64,000 bases of DNA from Elysia chlorotica (Eukaryota > Mollusca > Gastropoda > Plakobranchidae). The first letter of the stretch is position 1, and the number at the start of each line of letters is the position of its first letter. The notes beneath the pieces are model-generated. The model saw only the letters and a list, made by a program, of their open reading frames with translations. It was not told where the DNA came from and searched no databases. A program made the translations under genes and the position numbers. Shown piece after piece: positions 10,986-24,450 of this stretch. The stretch is taken from positions 785,621 to 849,620 of the forward strand of contig RQTK01000026.1 in NCBI GenBank assembly GCA_003991915.1. The letters are read 5' to 3'.

Positions 10986-13900
10986 GCCTAGACTTAACAA
11001 GACATTTTGTGTAGTCTTGGTCTTTTTAAACTGCATTTAGTTGGTGCCTTAGGACTTGGGATGGAGATGTAAATTTAAATCAATTTTTGAACTATTCTAT
11101 TCAGACTATACTACATTACCTGACTTTTACACTCATATTTACATGTTGTCATATTTTTTGTCAATTTACATTAATTTTTAGAATGCAAAACAAAATTTAT
11201 GAGAAATCAAGGAGATTTCTTGTTTTTCTTAATATCTCTCGTTATAGCAAGGGTTCTCATTTTCCCAAAATAAAATTCAAAGAGGATTTTATTGGAAGAG
11301 AAGAAATGCGCCCTCATCATTTTATTATGGTTTTTCAAGTGCCCCAAGCTCCCTTTTTTTTATCCTCTAAAACAACGTCAGTGTTTGGGTTCTAGGCGGT
11401 AGACTTTATCTAGATCTAAATGTATACATACCATGTGTCTTCTTGTTCCTGTTTGGTTTACTATTTACCAGAAGAGCAAGTTACATATGTATTACCTTAA
11501 TTAAATTTATGAGTTTTGTGAGAGGGTGGTGCAAGGGGATAAAACTAAATGGTTTTATTGTATAGACCCTGATGTTAAGCAAATTAGCGATTATAAAACA
11601 GTGCTACTAGTACTAGGGATGCTCCACAGCCTAACACTGCACTATGCAGCTTTATTTACTTTGATAATAGAATACGAGCTAGGTGCCTGTAGGGGAAGGT
11701 GGGGTTGTCAATAATGTCACTTTTGTCAGCGGCATCAGGGATAAGTGCGGGGAGAGCGACTGGGCAGGGGCACTGGTGGGTTACCACATGTGTGCAAGTT
11801 TGAGGTGCCAGAATGTGATGTTTACTATTCAGCACCTTTATCAATTTTTTTCACTCTATGTTGGGAATGTGTTTCGAGCAAATCTATTCTCAAACATCTC
11901 GTTATTCGCAGGGTTATCTCGTTATTTCCAAAATAAATAGAGGGTGCAAATAGAGGCAAAAAACCTCTCTTTATTCCAACAGTTCTTGTTATTCGTGATG
12001 CCGTTAAAAATGGGTACTACTGTATTTTACACTGAATTTGGCAGCAGTTGATTCTGCTTTGTATTTTTTGTTATCTTCTACTTTAACATAACCACTTGCT
12101 ACGCGGAGAATGTTTTTTTAATGTTGATTTTACAATGACACTGAGATCTCATCAGTAATTCTTTAGCCAAAACCCCAAATTCTTATAAAATTGGCTTGAT
12201 TTTCAGCTGATAATACAATGTAATAATTTACCATAGGCATTTAGTATACCATTTTCCGCTTCACTTGTATATACAATTTTTAACGTCTTGTTCTATTAAC
12301 CTTATATTAATATACAATTACAAAGTCGTGCCTTTCTACGCAAACCAAGTTTACAGCTTAGAAAAGGTACTGATTAAGAATGATTGAATCATCAGGTCTT
12401 GTTTAATGCATACAAATATGAAAGATGATTCTTTCTATGTTGTCAAGCTGCACTCTGTGATTATGAATGTTCAACTTTGAGAAGCATCTTTGTGATGGTG
12501 TGTGTGTTTACTTTACCATTAGGAGAGAAGAGATAAACTGAGCTTGATACATACTGATATGGAAGTTCAATTATATTGTGTCTCTCTTGGGGTAACCTTT
12601 GGTCTAAGTTATGAGAACTTTGCTCCAAGAAGGTGAACCAGAAGTGTCAAGATGTTCCCTCATCCTGGCATGAGACAAAGTGTTTTCTTGCTAAACCAAT
12701 GTAATTTTCATTCCAAATATTATATAGGTTTGACCTTGCTACTTTGAAAATACTTGTAATTTTTTTGCAGTTACTATATTGTAGGATGTGAATTTTTGTG
12801 CTTGTTTGTTGATTTTTTTTTTAAAGTAATGTAGAGTTAGTGGTATTTATGTAAAAGAAGTGTAAGAACAATATTTGTGTAGCATTTGGTAAAGCATCAT
12901 TCGGACATTTTTTTAATCACTATCTTTTTTGTTTTTGTTTTGTTTATTAGTAAACTTGAATCCTAATCCTCTAATTACAAAGTGATCCCCATCCATTCAT
13001 TGGATTGGTATATAAAAAGACAATAAGCTACCATTTTGAAACTTCTCTCTTTCAGTAAAGAGCGCTGGTAGCCATAGAATTAGAGCAACCACTCTAATCT
13101 TCAAAGGGACTTTGTTTTACAAGACCCAATCCCCTCAAAGTCTATGTGTGAACTTTAGGACTCATCCTTTCAGCTAGATTCTGCCCAAGGAGAGGTTCCC
13201 TCTTAAAAGTGGACAAAAATCACTGTGATACTGATGAATTGTGGCAAACAACAAACAAGTAAATTCTCCCCCAGTTAGATTTCCTAGGCTGGTGCTAAAG
13301 GCAAGCTAAAGGGCAACTGTCAGACATTTAAGCTGAGCAGTATCTAGACCTGTTCTCAAAGGTTTCGACTGTACTTGGATTCCTTGGTATATTACTCCTA
13401 GCAAGCATTGCTGGCTTTCAAGTGAGGAAGATTGAGGTTAAGGAGAGGAGAAGAGAAGAATGTGCGATTCATAGGAACACAACTGAGTGGAAATGCTATT
13501 TTTAATATTATTGTCACTTTTTCCCCAGTAAATTTTAAGCATTTACTGTGTATTTATTTATTTTTAATGGGAAATTTTGTGCTGTTTGATCTGTAACTGA
13601 ATACCTCACAAAATGTGTTCAAAGGTGTTTCTTACTTTACAGTTATAATTTCAGTTAACCGGGAGTGAGGAGAGGTATTCTGTGCTGGTTTTTTTAAATG
13701 AACATAGTTATGAAATTAGTCTTCATCTTTCTTAGTTTTTAGTGGTGTTATGAATGCAGCAATAAGAGATTTTATATAATGTTCAAAAAGAGAAAGGCAA
13801 ACTTATATAGACTTTGATGTTTTAGAACAAATGCTTTAAATAATCAGCAACCATATCATATGTTGAACTAGGGCAAGAATGTTAATGAAAAAAATCATAG

Positions 13901-14239
13901 AGGCACTTTACTATGGGAATTATTTAACACTGACCAACGCCTATGGTCACCATTACAATGTCACCATGACATCTTCTTGGCATGAAATGAAGCTCCTGTT
14001 AATTAATTGCGCTACATCCTTCTCATGTTATGCTCTAATGTTCTGCTCTTGCAAAATTTCAGTTGTAGACCTCGCACAATGGGAGTTGTCCTGCTAGGAA
14101 AAAAAAAACCTGGAGTCCTAGAGCATTGGAACTGCATGATCAGTGCATGAGGCTCAAGAATGTCATCATGTATACTTCAGCAATCGTTACGAATAATTGT
14201 ACTTCTAACATATCCTGACACTGCCTCCTCTTTTGCAGG

Positions 14240-14417
14240 AGCTACACTGCAACGCCTGGCAAACTGTTCATTCATACTCCTTTAAATATTTCATCGATGA
14301 AGAAGAACTTCAGGCTTGTTACTGAAGAGGATGATTCTCTATCGTCGAGTTCTCCAATAAAGGTTATGATGGATTGCTCAAGTAATTGCTCAAAATGTCA
14401 AATGTGTTTTTACAGTG
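14240..14417 (+). CDS. Possible orphan exon of unknown gene
   Basis: A pyrimidine tract ending TTTTGCAG is followed by an open frame that starts in the third position. It reads TATPGKLFIHTPLN, then MKKNFRLVTEEDDSLSSSSP, and could end at a GTGAGC donor near 14418. The peptide looks like a real serine- and acid-rich protein segment rather than random AT-rich translation, but I do not recognise it and found no partner exon. Low confidence. Confidence 0.2.
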
Positions 14418-14819
14418 GTGAGCTGCCTCTAGCTCTTTGTCCTTAAATCTTCGGTTTTCAGTATTTCAACATATTGTTGCTGGCTTTCCTGAACATACAA
14501 AAAAACGTTTTGCTTTTGAGTGCTCTCAAATCTTGCATTTGATAAATTTGCATTTCTGTTTTGGAACAGTATATCTGTCATTATTTTCTAACTTAGCTGT
14601 TCCTACTGTCACTATGAATACAGTATATTGAGGAATGAAAGTAGTCATTATTTATCTTAATTTTTTGCCAATTGTTCCTCTGAATGCAGCAGTGAGAGAT
14701 GAAACTTACACAACATTAGTGAACTGTCCATTTGCTCTGATTTTAGTTTAGGCGATATAAATCATAAAAATGCATTTATGTTTTGTTTTTTTTAATGTAT
14801 TTTTTTTTAAAGATTGTCT

Positions 14820-14842
14820 TGTTATTATTATTATTATTATTG

Positions 14843-14896
<54 letters not shown>
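14820..14896. repeat. (ATT)n microsatellite
   Basis: About 25 ATT units with one GGT interruption. Confidence 0.95.
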
Positions 14897-14899
<3 letters not shown>

Positions 14900-16537
14900 G
14901 TTTCACAAAACTTATATTTTATAGGCTAATTAATTTGTTTGAATAGCTATCTTATCCTCTTGATCTTTTATTTTATGACATCTACAAGCATACAAAACTT
15001 TAAAGACTCATTTTGTTGTGTGCAATATTTGTGAAATAAACAAAAAGACAGGGTGACTGGACTTTGAGAATTTTTCCCCAACTGATTCTTCAATATGCAG
15101 TTAAAGTTTCACTCTGACACTTAATATCATAGCAGTGAGTTTGCCCTTGTTATATTAGGAGTCCACAAAAGCTTTGGTAACATTTTTTTACTTCTGTATC
15201 AGAATGGTGTCTTCAAAGAGTTAAGATTATAATCCTTAAAACCACATTGGTGTTTGTATCTGCTAAAAAGTGAGAACTGTGAGAAAATTTATAAACTTTT
15301 TGTTATGATTTTACACTATACAATTGTTTGAATTGTATTTATTATAATTTCTGCTTCAAAAACTTTTCTATATAAGTTTCGTCTAATGCAATTATAACTT
15401 TCTTCAAAACATTTAATGAAACCAAAGTTGACAGCAATGCCAGAGTCAATGTAAATTGTTGCTAAAAGTGTTTAATATTTCTACCATTGTACACATCATT
15501 ACTGTTAATCAAGTCTAATTGGTATCAACTTTCAGAGAAATTCATTTCTTATTCAGTCATTTGTTGTGTTTTCAGAGAGAAAAAGTTATTTATGTAAGTT
15601 TAGATTCTATTTCCCGGAACTGTGCTATTGACTTTGCAATTTGATCAATACTTTAATGTATTACCTATGTAAAATTATTAAAAATGAATTTTAAAAGATA
15701 AAATATTTTATACTTTTATGAATGTTTTTGCAATGTTCAATCATACGATAATAATACATGTACATGTAATTAAATAGATTCTTAGCTGCCTTTTCTTTTT
15801 TTTTTATCTGTTCTAAAAAGTGTTATTTTTTAAATCCTTATAATGTTATTTTAGTGTTACAATTTAAAGGAATAATAAGCACTCATACACAGTGTTTAGT
15901 TAAATACATGTACATGTATTGTTATTTGTAATGTGCATGTACAATCATGTATTCCTTGTTAAAGGTTTACCAGGATTTTAAAAAAGTGTAATTATTTAAT
16001 AAAAATGATTTACTTGTATATGTTATGATCAATTTTGAAATTAAATTCATGTGATATGCTGGTTCATAACTTTAACTTTAATTGATTTTCCTCATTGTCA
16101 CAATTTTTAAGTTTTCCCAAGAAAAAATTATGTATTATACACTTTGTGCATAAAAGCTGAGGACTCTTTAAAAAAAATATTTCCGCAGGGTTTAAAACTG
16201 TATTAATGGACAAAACAAATTTTGCAATTACACTAGATGTACTGATAGTGATAAATATAATGCACATGTACTAATAATGAAATGAAAGAACCTTGGTTAG
16301 TTGAAATTATTATAATTTGCAGTTGTAACAAATTATTTGGAAGTATTTACCATGAAGGTGCTACTGCAAGCATATGGCATCATTTCTATTTTTAGAATGA
16401 CGTTAACAATTTTTTTAAAGATTTGAAATGAACAGAATAAAATTACATGTTTTATTTTAAAAATCCGGAATGTATATAATGATAAACAAATATCTTTTAT
16501 TTTTGGTGTGTGTACTTGAAGTTGAATGATACCCAAA

Positions 16538-19500
16538 GAGCTTAGTGGTGAAATCAAAGCATTGAAAGTGTGTGGGGTTTTCTGTGAATCTGGATGTTAA
16601 CCTTCATTTAAATCGAGTGCCAGATGGGTTGGCATTGTCACGTGTGACAGGTTGACTACAGCTGTGCATGTTAATTAAATCTAAATTAATAAACCTGCCA
16701 GAGTAAAAAATTATACAGTACAAGTTCCAGAAATTAAAAATAAAATGAAAATTCAACATTTTCACGCATTCAACTGTTTTGTTGTTTTTGTTTTTTTCTT
16801 TTCTCTAGCTTAGCTTAACTCAATTTCTTGTCAGTAAAATTAATTTGAAGGAGAAATTGTCATACTAGGGGATCTTTTACTATAATCATGGCTGCTAACA
16901 TCATTATCATACAAAGCTAATAAGGAATTTTTAAAAATTTATGTATGTTTATTTGTTTTGAAGTTGTACCCTAAAACTACAACTTTTGAAAACTTGATTT
17001 GTTTAGGATTACGCATTAAGTTTTAGTTCATACAAGAAGAAAATTTTTTTTAAAGTAATTCACATTCATGCTAGTGCTATTGATGACCAAAAATCTAAAA
17101 TATTTAGGTCAATAAATTAATCAACTTGGATGACGGCTTCAGTTTATGTGTCTTTTCTATGGTTTGTCGACTAACAAAAAGATGAAGAGCAACTTCTGGC
17201 ATGTTCACAAGGTGTATCAATAGAACGATGCAGGGCATCTTCCCGTAAAATAAAGTTATTTCCAAATTTGCAAAATACAGTATAATTTTCAGCTTGATAT
17301 CTTTAGTTTTCTCCAAATAGTTAAGTCATTTGTTTGAGTTTATATTTGTTGCCTGGTAAAATATCTGTCAGAAGGTAAATAAGAAAACATTAAATGCATC
17401 TAAAGACTAGCTCTTAAAACACACCAATAACCTGATAAAACATTTGTAACTTTTGGAAATCTGTTTATTCATTTACAGAAAACAAAACAATACAACACAA
17501 GAGAAACAAAAAAGTTAAGAAAAATCATTCTACAAATGGTGTTGGAAATATAGGTTCAATACTTCTTAATAATTACGCATTTTTACTCCAACTTAAAAAA
17601 AAAAAAAATTCAGCTGCCAATCCATTGTTTTTCCAAGTGTTTTTCTATGCTCTCAATCTTATTACAAGCTTCTTACTTGCTATCAAAATGAGTATATTAT
17701 AGAAAATTCAGCATGGAAACCAGATTAATTAAAAAATGAATTTTGAAAGTCGATGGACCCTTTTCCCCTTTGGCTTTGTTCAAATCAGATTAAATTGAAG
17801 ACTTCCTGGTTCTATTCTCTTTATTTCAAGTCCATATTACGCGAGCAACCCAGAGCATCAAATTTGTGTTTCTGTTTGAAAACTGCAGTTGCCTACCCAT
17901 AGCCCTTCATAACACCCCCAGATGCCCGAAGAGCTTAGTGGTGAAATCAAAGCACTGAAACGTGTGGGTTTTTTTGTGAATGCGGATGTTAACCTTCATT
18001 TAAATCGAGTGCCAGATGGGTTGGCATTGTCACGTGTGACAGGTTGACTACAGCTGTGCATGCAAATTAAATCTAAATTAATAAACCTCCCAGAGTAAAA
18101 AATTATACAGTATAAGTTCCACAAATTAAAAATAAAATGAAAATTCAACATTTTCATGCGTTCAACTATGTTTTGTTGTTTTTTTTTTCTTTTCTCTAGC
18201 TTAGCTTAACTCAATTTCTTGTCAGGAAAATTAATTTGAAGGAGAAATTGTCATACTAGGAGATCTTTTACTATCATCATGGCTGCTAACATCATTATCA
18301 TACAAAGCTAATAATTTAGGAATTTTTTAAAATTGATGTACATGTATATTTATTTGTTTCGAAGTTGTACCCTAAAACTACAACTTTTGAAAACTTGATT
18401 TGTTTAGGATTACGCAAAGTTTTAGTTCATACAAGAAGAAAATTTTTTAAAGTAATTCACATTCATGCTAGTGCTATTGATGACCAAAAATCTAAAATAT
18501 TTAGGTTAATAAATTAATCAACTTGGATGACGGCTTCAGTTTATGTGTCTTTTCTATGGTTTGTTGACTAACAAAAAGATGAAGAGCAACTTCATGTTCA
18601 CAAGGTGTATCAATAGAACGATGCAGGGCATCTTCCCGTAAAATAAAGTTATTTCCAAATTTGCAAAATACAGTATAATTTTCAGCTTGATATCTTTAGT
18701 TTTCTCCAAATGGTCAAGTCATTTCATCATCATCATCATCATCGGTATTTTGATTAACGTGCAGGTACTGGGGCAACATCCACATCAGTGGACCCCCTTC
18801 CAGGTAGCTGGCTTGCTGCACGCATGGCTGATCTCACACCAGATCTCCAGGTGTTTCTGTCATGAGGGTCAGTTGTTGAGAGTTTCCAGTCTTTCCGATC
18901 CCTCTCTGTCACCTGCTTCCATGTCATTCTGGGTCTCCCTTTTCCACGACTTCCTGTTACTTGCATGTCCAATGCTGTCTTGATAGCTCCGCTTGACCGT
19001 TCCACGTGGCCATACCACCGGAGTCTTCTCTCCTTCAGAATGAGGTTCAGGTCCTCAAGGCCAAGAAGCGTCAATAGCTCATTTGACCTAGTGGTGGCCA
19101 CATCTTCTGGCTTCACATTGCAGATCTGTCTTATCATTGCCCTGTCGTTTCTCTGCAGGCGTTGAAGGTTTGGCTTAGTCAAGGGCCATGTCTCGCTAGC
19201 ATGGAGCATTGCACTCCGCACACAAGTGCTGTACACATGACCCCGCGTCTTGTATGAGAGGTGGCGAGACAAAAGAACATTTGTTTGAGTTTATATTTGT
19301 TGCCTGGTAAAATATCTGTCAGAAGGTACATAAGAAAACATTGAATGCATCTAAAGACTAGCTCTTAAAACACACCAATAACCTGATAAAACATTTGAAA
19401 CTTTTTGAAATCTGTTTATTCATTTACAGAAAACAAAACAATACAACACAAGAGAAACAAAAAAGTTAAGAAAAATCATTCTACAAATGGTGTTGGAAAT

Positions 19501-19869
19501 ATAGGTTCAATACTTCTTAATAATTACGCATTTTTACTCCAACTTAAAAAAAAAAAAAATTCAGCTGCCAATCCATTGTTTTTCCAAGTGTTTTTCTATG
19601 CTCTCAATCTTATTACAAGCCTCTTACTTGCTATCAAAATGAGTATATTATAGAAAATTCAGCATGGAAACCAGATTAATTAAAAAATGAATTTTGAAAG
19701 TCGATGGACCCTTTTCCCCTTTGACTTTGTTCAAATCAGATTAAATTGAAGACTTCCTGGTTCTATTCTCTTTATTTCAAGTCCATATTACGCGAGCAAC
19801 CCAGAGCATCAAATTTGTGTTTCTGTTTGAAAACTGCAGTTGCCTACCCATACCCTTCATAACACCCCC
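16538..19869 (+). repeat. Direct tandem duplication, unit about 1.39 kb
   Basis: Copy 1 (about 16538-17920) and copy 2 (about 17931-19869) start at GAGCTTAGTGGTGAAATCAA and end at ACCCTTCATAACACCCCC. The offset between starts is 1393 bases. They differ by scattered substitutions and small indels only, plus one insertion of 553 bases in copy 2 (the LINE fragment at 18725-19277). No protein-coding content was recognised in the unit itself. Confidence 0.92.
18725..19277 (-). mobile_element. 5'-truncated LINE, reverse-transcriptase C-terminal part
   Basis: The minus frame at 19272-18754 encodes the C-terminal part of a LINE ORF2: ASETWPLTK, QRNDRAMIRQICNVKPEDV, RRLRWYGHVERS, GKGRPRMTWKQV, DRKDWKL. 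The HASETW box and the RWYGHV box are typical of the region after the reverse transcriptase. The 3' end carries a (ATG)n tail, here at the left. Absence of the insert from copy 1 of the host duplication gives clean borders with a CATTT target duplication (18720-18724 and 19278-19282). The frame is open over the whole fragment, so the insertion is fairly young. Confidence 0.85.
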
Positions 19870-22800
19870 TAATGGAAAAAAAAAGAAAGAAAACTTGTGC
19901 ATGGAGGAGAGGGACTTACAGAAAAAGAAAACAAGAAACAAAAGGAAACTTCCCTTTAATTGAATATTTTTTCAATCAAGAGAAGTACCTGTATATTTTC
20001 GGCATCATGTTTCATTTACACCCTTGGTTTTTTACTTCCAGGTATGAAGTTCCCACAGAATAAACAAATTTTTAATTTTACATTTACACTACATTTGTTA
20101 TGGTGATAAATAACAATGGCAGTAGACAGACCTACTGACCTGCGTTATTCACATCATAACTGCTAAAAGCCCAGACTATGGCTCAACATAAATCTCAGTG
20201 ACACAAACCAATGTAAAAAAAAGAAAAAAAGGAATTATTTAATAAACAAAAAAGAACAGATCCTTTTTTCCTAAGCAAAGATCCGCTCAAATACTATTCA
20301 AGTCAACATTGAGTGTGAGATTATATAAATTTATACTACTTTAGCTTCACAATAAAGCATTAACTCTTTAATAATAATTCAGTTTGTGCTAAATCTTTAA
20401 CACTTATTTATACATCTGTACAAAAAGACAAAGTCTTATTTCCCCTCTTCAAGGGGGTATAGGATGTTCTGCTATTAATACAAAGAGTTAAATCTTGTCA
20501 GAAACAAATACCAGTCCCTGAACTAGTCAAAGCAACACAACTTCCCAGGGCACACAGTCCATAACCCTTAGCTGTTTAAGGGCAACCAAGAACAATGTGC
20601 TACTGCTAGACCCAAAGAAATATTCAAGAAAATGACATTTAGCAACAACAGCAAAAAGATGCTTTGTAAAAGAAAGTCTTTAATGACATATAGACTCATC
20701 AGAGAACAAGTTTATAACAATAATATATTAGACACAGGAAATAAACATTAAAAATCACCTAAAATCAACTCATGATTGTAAAAGAAGAAAATAGCTTGTG
20801 GAAACTAACCATATCTTTGAAGTTTTGAAAAGCTGTTGAAAGCATTAATTTTATATTACTAGAAAATTTCCCTACAAGTCTCGTAAGTTAAACATTTCAA
20901 AAAGATGGTAAAACTTAAACTGACTCGTGTTTCAGGAACAAACAAGAATTACCCATCAAGTATTATGAGAGAAACAAAAGTGATATAAATCAATTACATT
21001 AACTTTTGTTAGTGCCTCGTCTCTAAGGTACATGTTTAAATAACAATGTTGTGCTCAAATCTCCTCTTGTTAAGTACTAAGTAGTTGACAGCTAAAGCTC
21101 TGAACTTAATCAAGACGCTTGCTCTGTATTCACCTCGATGATAGCTAAATGCCCTATGGTCAGACCAGGAACATTCTTCTACTTTAACCTACATAAAAGT
21201 ATACATACATAAATAATGGAATATATCTCCTTAACCCTCACCTTGCCAAAGAGGACTATAGTCGAGTTGATGTCACCCCCTCCAGATTGCCAACTACAAC
21301 TTAGATCGTACCTCATAACCTCATTACTTAGAGACAACAATGGGCGAAAAGTACCCAGCCCAAAGTTTTCCCAGCATTTCTTCCCTTTGATCACATGTTT
21401 ACACTTACAGCTAAACAGTTTCAGCCATTTCAATGTGAGTGTCATGTGATTTCTGATCCATTTAATCGATCTGAGAATGGCTGGCTATGTGACACAGCGC
21501 AAAATAGGCTGGCAAGTCATGGGTTAAGCAGAAACCATAGACTTAAGGAATTTACTTCACTAGTGATTGAGAGAAATATTTCATCAATGAACAACTTTAA
21601 AAATATATCTTTTGGTAACACAGAACTCATTTTGGACAAGCAGAAGATGCAAAATAGATTCAATTTACTTACAACACTGTGATAATAACAGTCAATTACA
21701 TGCCTCTCTCACTCACCAATGATGCCCAGTAAAATACATACAACACACACACAAACTTTAACCATCATTGGATGAATGAAAAAAATACAGGGATTGCAAT
21801 GACAGGTAAAATGCATACTTGTTACTCTCCAGAAGAATTGATGTAAAAAAAAAAAATTTGAACAATGAAAAAAAAAAAACCCGGTAAAACATCCTTCCAC
21901 AAAGGCAATGCTATACTCTAGATAAAACTTTATGATCACATAATGGTTGCATTCAGTTCTTTATTTGGCTTACTGTACAGAAAAAGAAACTCCTTTGAAA
22001 TGCTAATCTGGCTGACAGATATGCATTAAAAATAAAATGATTTTAAACTTCTAGAAGAGAACCTTGCAAAAATGGTGTTGAAATATCTACATCAGCCAGC
22101 ATATATCCTATGACAAAAAAAAAGTTATTCTAATAGAGAATGCCTGGTTTGTTCCTGGCTATAAAATTAGTCCCTTTTAAATGCTTTCTTATCTGGCAAA
22201 ATAAAAGTATTTAAGATCCAATTCCTCCTTTACTGGAAGTGCCTTGTCCAATGAAAATGATGACTGTTATTCCTTCAGCTAGTTCGCTTCTATTTGTGAG
22301 TTAGATCACCATCAACACGTACTCCTTAAAGTCAAATTATGCTCTTCTCTTCAATGCCTGCATTCAGTCCAAGTACTATTTTGGTTGTAACACTGGAAGA
22401 GAATGTAAAATGCAGACAATGATAACATAATGACATATAGTGACACTATCAAAACATTGGCTTTAAATCACATAACATAATGTCGGGAGAAATAAAATAT
22501 CTGAAAAGAGTAAGGGATCAATCAATGCAAAAATTTGATCTAGGCTTGTCAACTGACCAAAGCAGTAGAGGTCTATAATAAAAGTATACTAATGCAATAT
22601 GCAAGTTAAAATAAGTAAAGTTTTTAGTGTTAAGACCTATAAATACTTTGATTCAGACTTCTAGGGTCGAGCAGAAGCATATTTACAGTGCTCAATAATA
22701 ATCAATCTACTATAAATTAAAGTCATCATTTATTAGTGTGCTTGTATTTACAGTCACTGTGAAAACAACAGCTTGGATTATTTAGACTATGCTGCGCTGC

Positions 22801-24074
22801 CAAGGAAGATACTGATTCGACAAAATGCTTCTTGATAAAGTATTACTATTTTAACTTGCCTGATTTTTACTATAGTTTGACAGATAAAGTGGTATAAATT
22901 CAAGCTTTCTCTGCGTTTATTTCTTGTATTGCTTTTTTTCTCCTCAGCGAGGTGGGGAGTGAGAATTGTATTGAACGGTGTATCGAACCAAATAAATATT
23001 AAAGCAAAATACATGCAGAAGCTTTAGAAATGAAAAACAGATGTTGCCAGATGTAAAAACCAATAAAAAATAACAATGCTTATAATTTACTAACGAACAT
23101 GATGATGGATAAGGTGAACTTGGATCATCTTTTTCTCCCCCTTTATCATTTATTATAATGAAAAAAGCATGGTTATGACATTACGATTAGCAACATTATG
23201 CATTTTTTTCTATTAACTCACTTTAAATTATAGAAAATCTTTAAAATTCAAAAACGCAACATAATATAAATGTGAAGGATCTCCTCTTTTCCTTCTCTCC
23301 TCCTCACTCTCAGCCTCTGTCTGTTTCTCTCTCTTAATTTCTTTTTCACTATCGCCCCCTCCCTCTATCCCATCTTTCTCTTTTCCCACTACCCCTTCAT
23401 TACCTCACTCTTCTTTCTTTTTCTCCTACTCTTTCCTTTCTATCTCACCCTCTATATTTCCTTCTCTATATATCTCTCTCTCCCCCACTCTCTCCTATCT
23501 GTATCTCTTTATTTAGTACTCTCTCTCTCTCCCTATCTCCCTGCTCTAGACTGAGAATCATGGTTATTGCACTGATCAGAAAATAAGAGTTGACCATTTA
23601 CGCAAGGTGCCTTCATACTATTCCCAGTGAAACTTCTAAACACTCACACTCACACTCTCTCTCTCTCCCCTTCATACAATTCCTTTTCTAACTTTAAAAT
23701 CGTTTGTTCTCTCTCTCCCTCCTTCTCTATCTATTGCTCTGTGCCTCTCTCATTCTCGTTCTCTCACTCTCCCCATCACCTTCACAGCTGTGGTGGTCGA
23801 ACACTCAAATTTGTATTAACTCGCCAAATCAATTTCTTTTTCCTTAAGCAGAGCCTCGACTGTAGAACATAAAAAATCGCTTGGAGCTGTACAAACAACA
23901 GCCTGTGCGTAGGGAATGGGGAGGAAGAGTCATCTGGTATTAAATCAAAGAAATCTCTTCCACCAACTTCCGGCATCTATAAGGGGCGGGTTCTTAGGTG
24001 GAGACCACTGTGCTACTTTAATTTTAAAAAACACCACAGTCACATGATGAGAAAACTTACTCGACAATATAAAA
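19870..24074. other. Non-coding stretch downstream of gene A
   Basis: No exon recognised. The right edge is the gene A 3' UTR; an ATTAAA-type poly(A) signal for the minus strand sits at 24022-24017, close to the stop. A pyrimidine-rich, CT-repeat zone covers about 23280-23780. Confidence 0.5.
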
Positions 24075-24367
24075 TTAAGCACTGCCCTGGTACTGGGCAT
24101 AGCTGTAGGCTCCCATCCCAGATTGTTGGTTACCGGCACTTGTGCCATATGCGTCAGTGGCACTGTAACTTCCGTAAGGGCTGGAAAATAGAGCAAGATT
24201 AAGAACATGCAGTAATAATATTTATGACCAATAATATAATGAATATTAACCCTATCCATAAGTCATGTTGTACTGTCATATCTGTACATCAGGGGGGGGC
24301 ACATTTTAAATAGTTAAAGAACTGATGTATAGCTGATGGTACTTCAGGGGTGACTCTGTGCTCCCAC

Positions 24368-24450
<83 letters not shown>

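Larger units (their letters stand above)
10986..16530. other. Non-coding stretch after the carrier gene
   Basis: Begins as the carrier 3' UTR; AATAAA lies at 11269-11274. Otherwise AT-rich, with an (ATT)n microsatellite at 14820-14896, two TACATGTACATGTA palindromes (near 15757 and 15904) and one possible orphan exon (14240-14417, listed separately). Confidence 0.5.
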
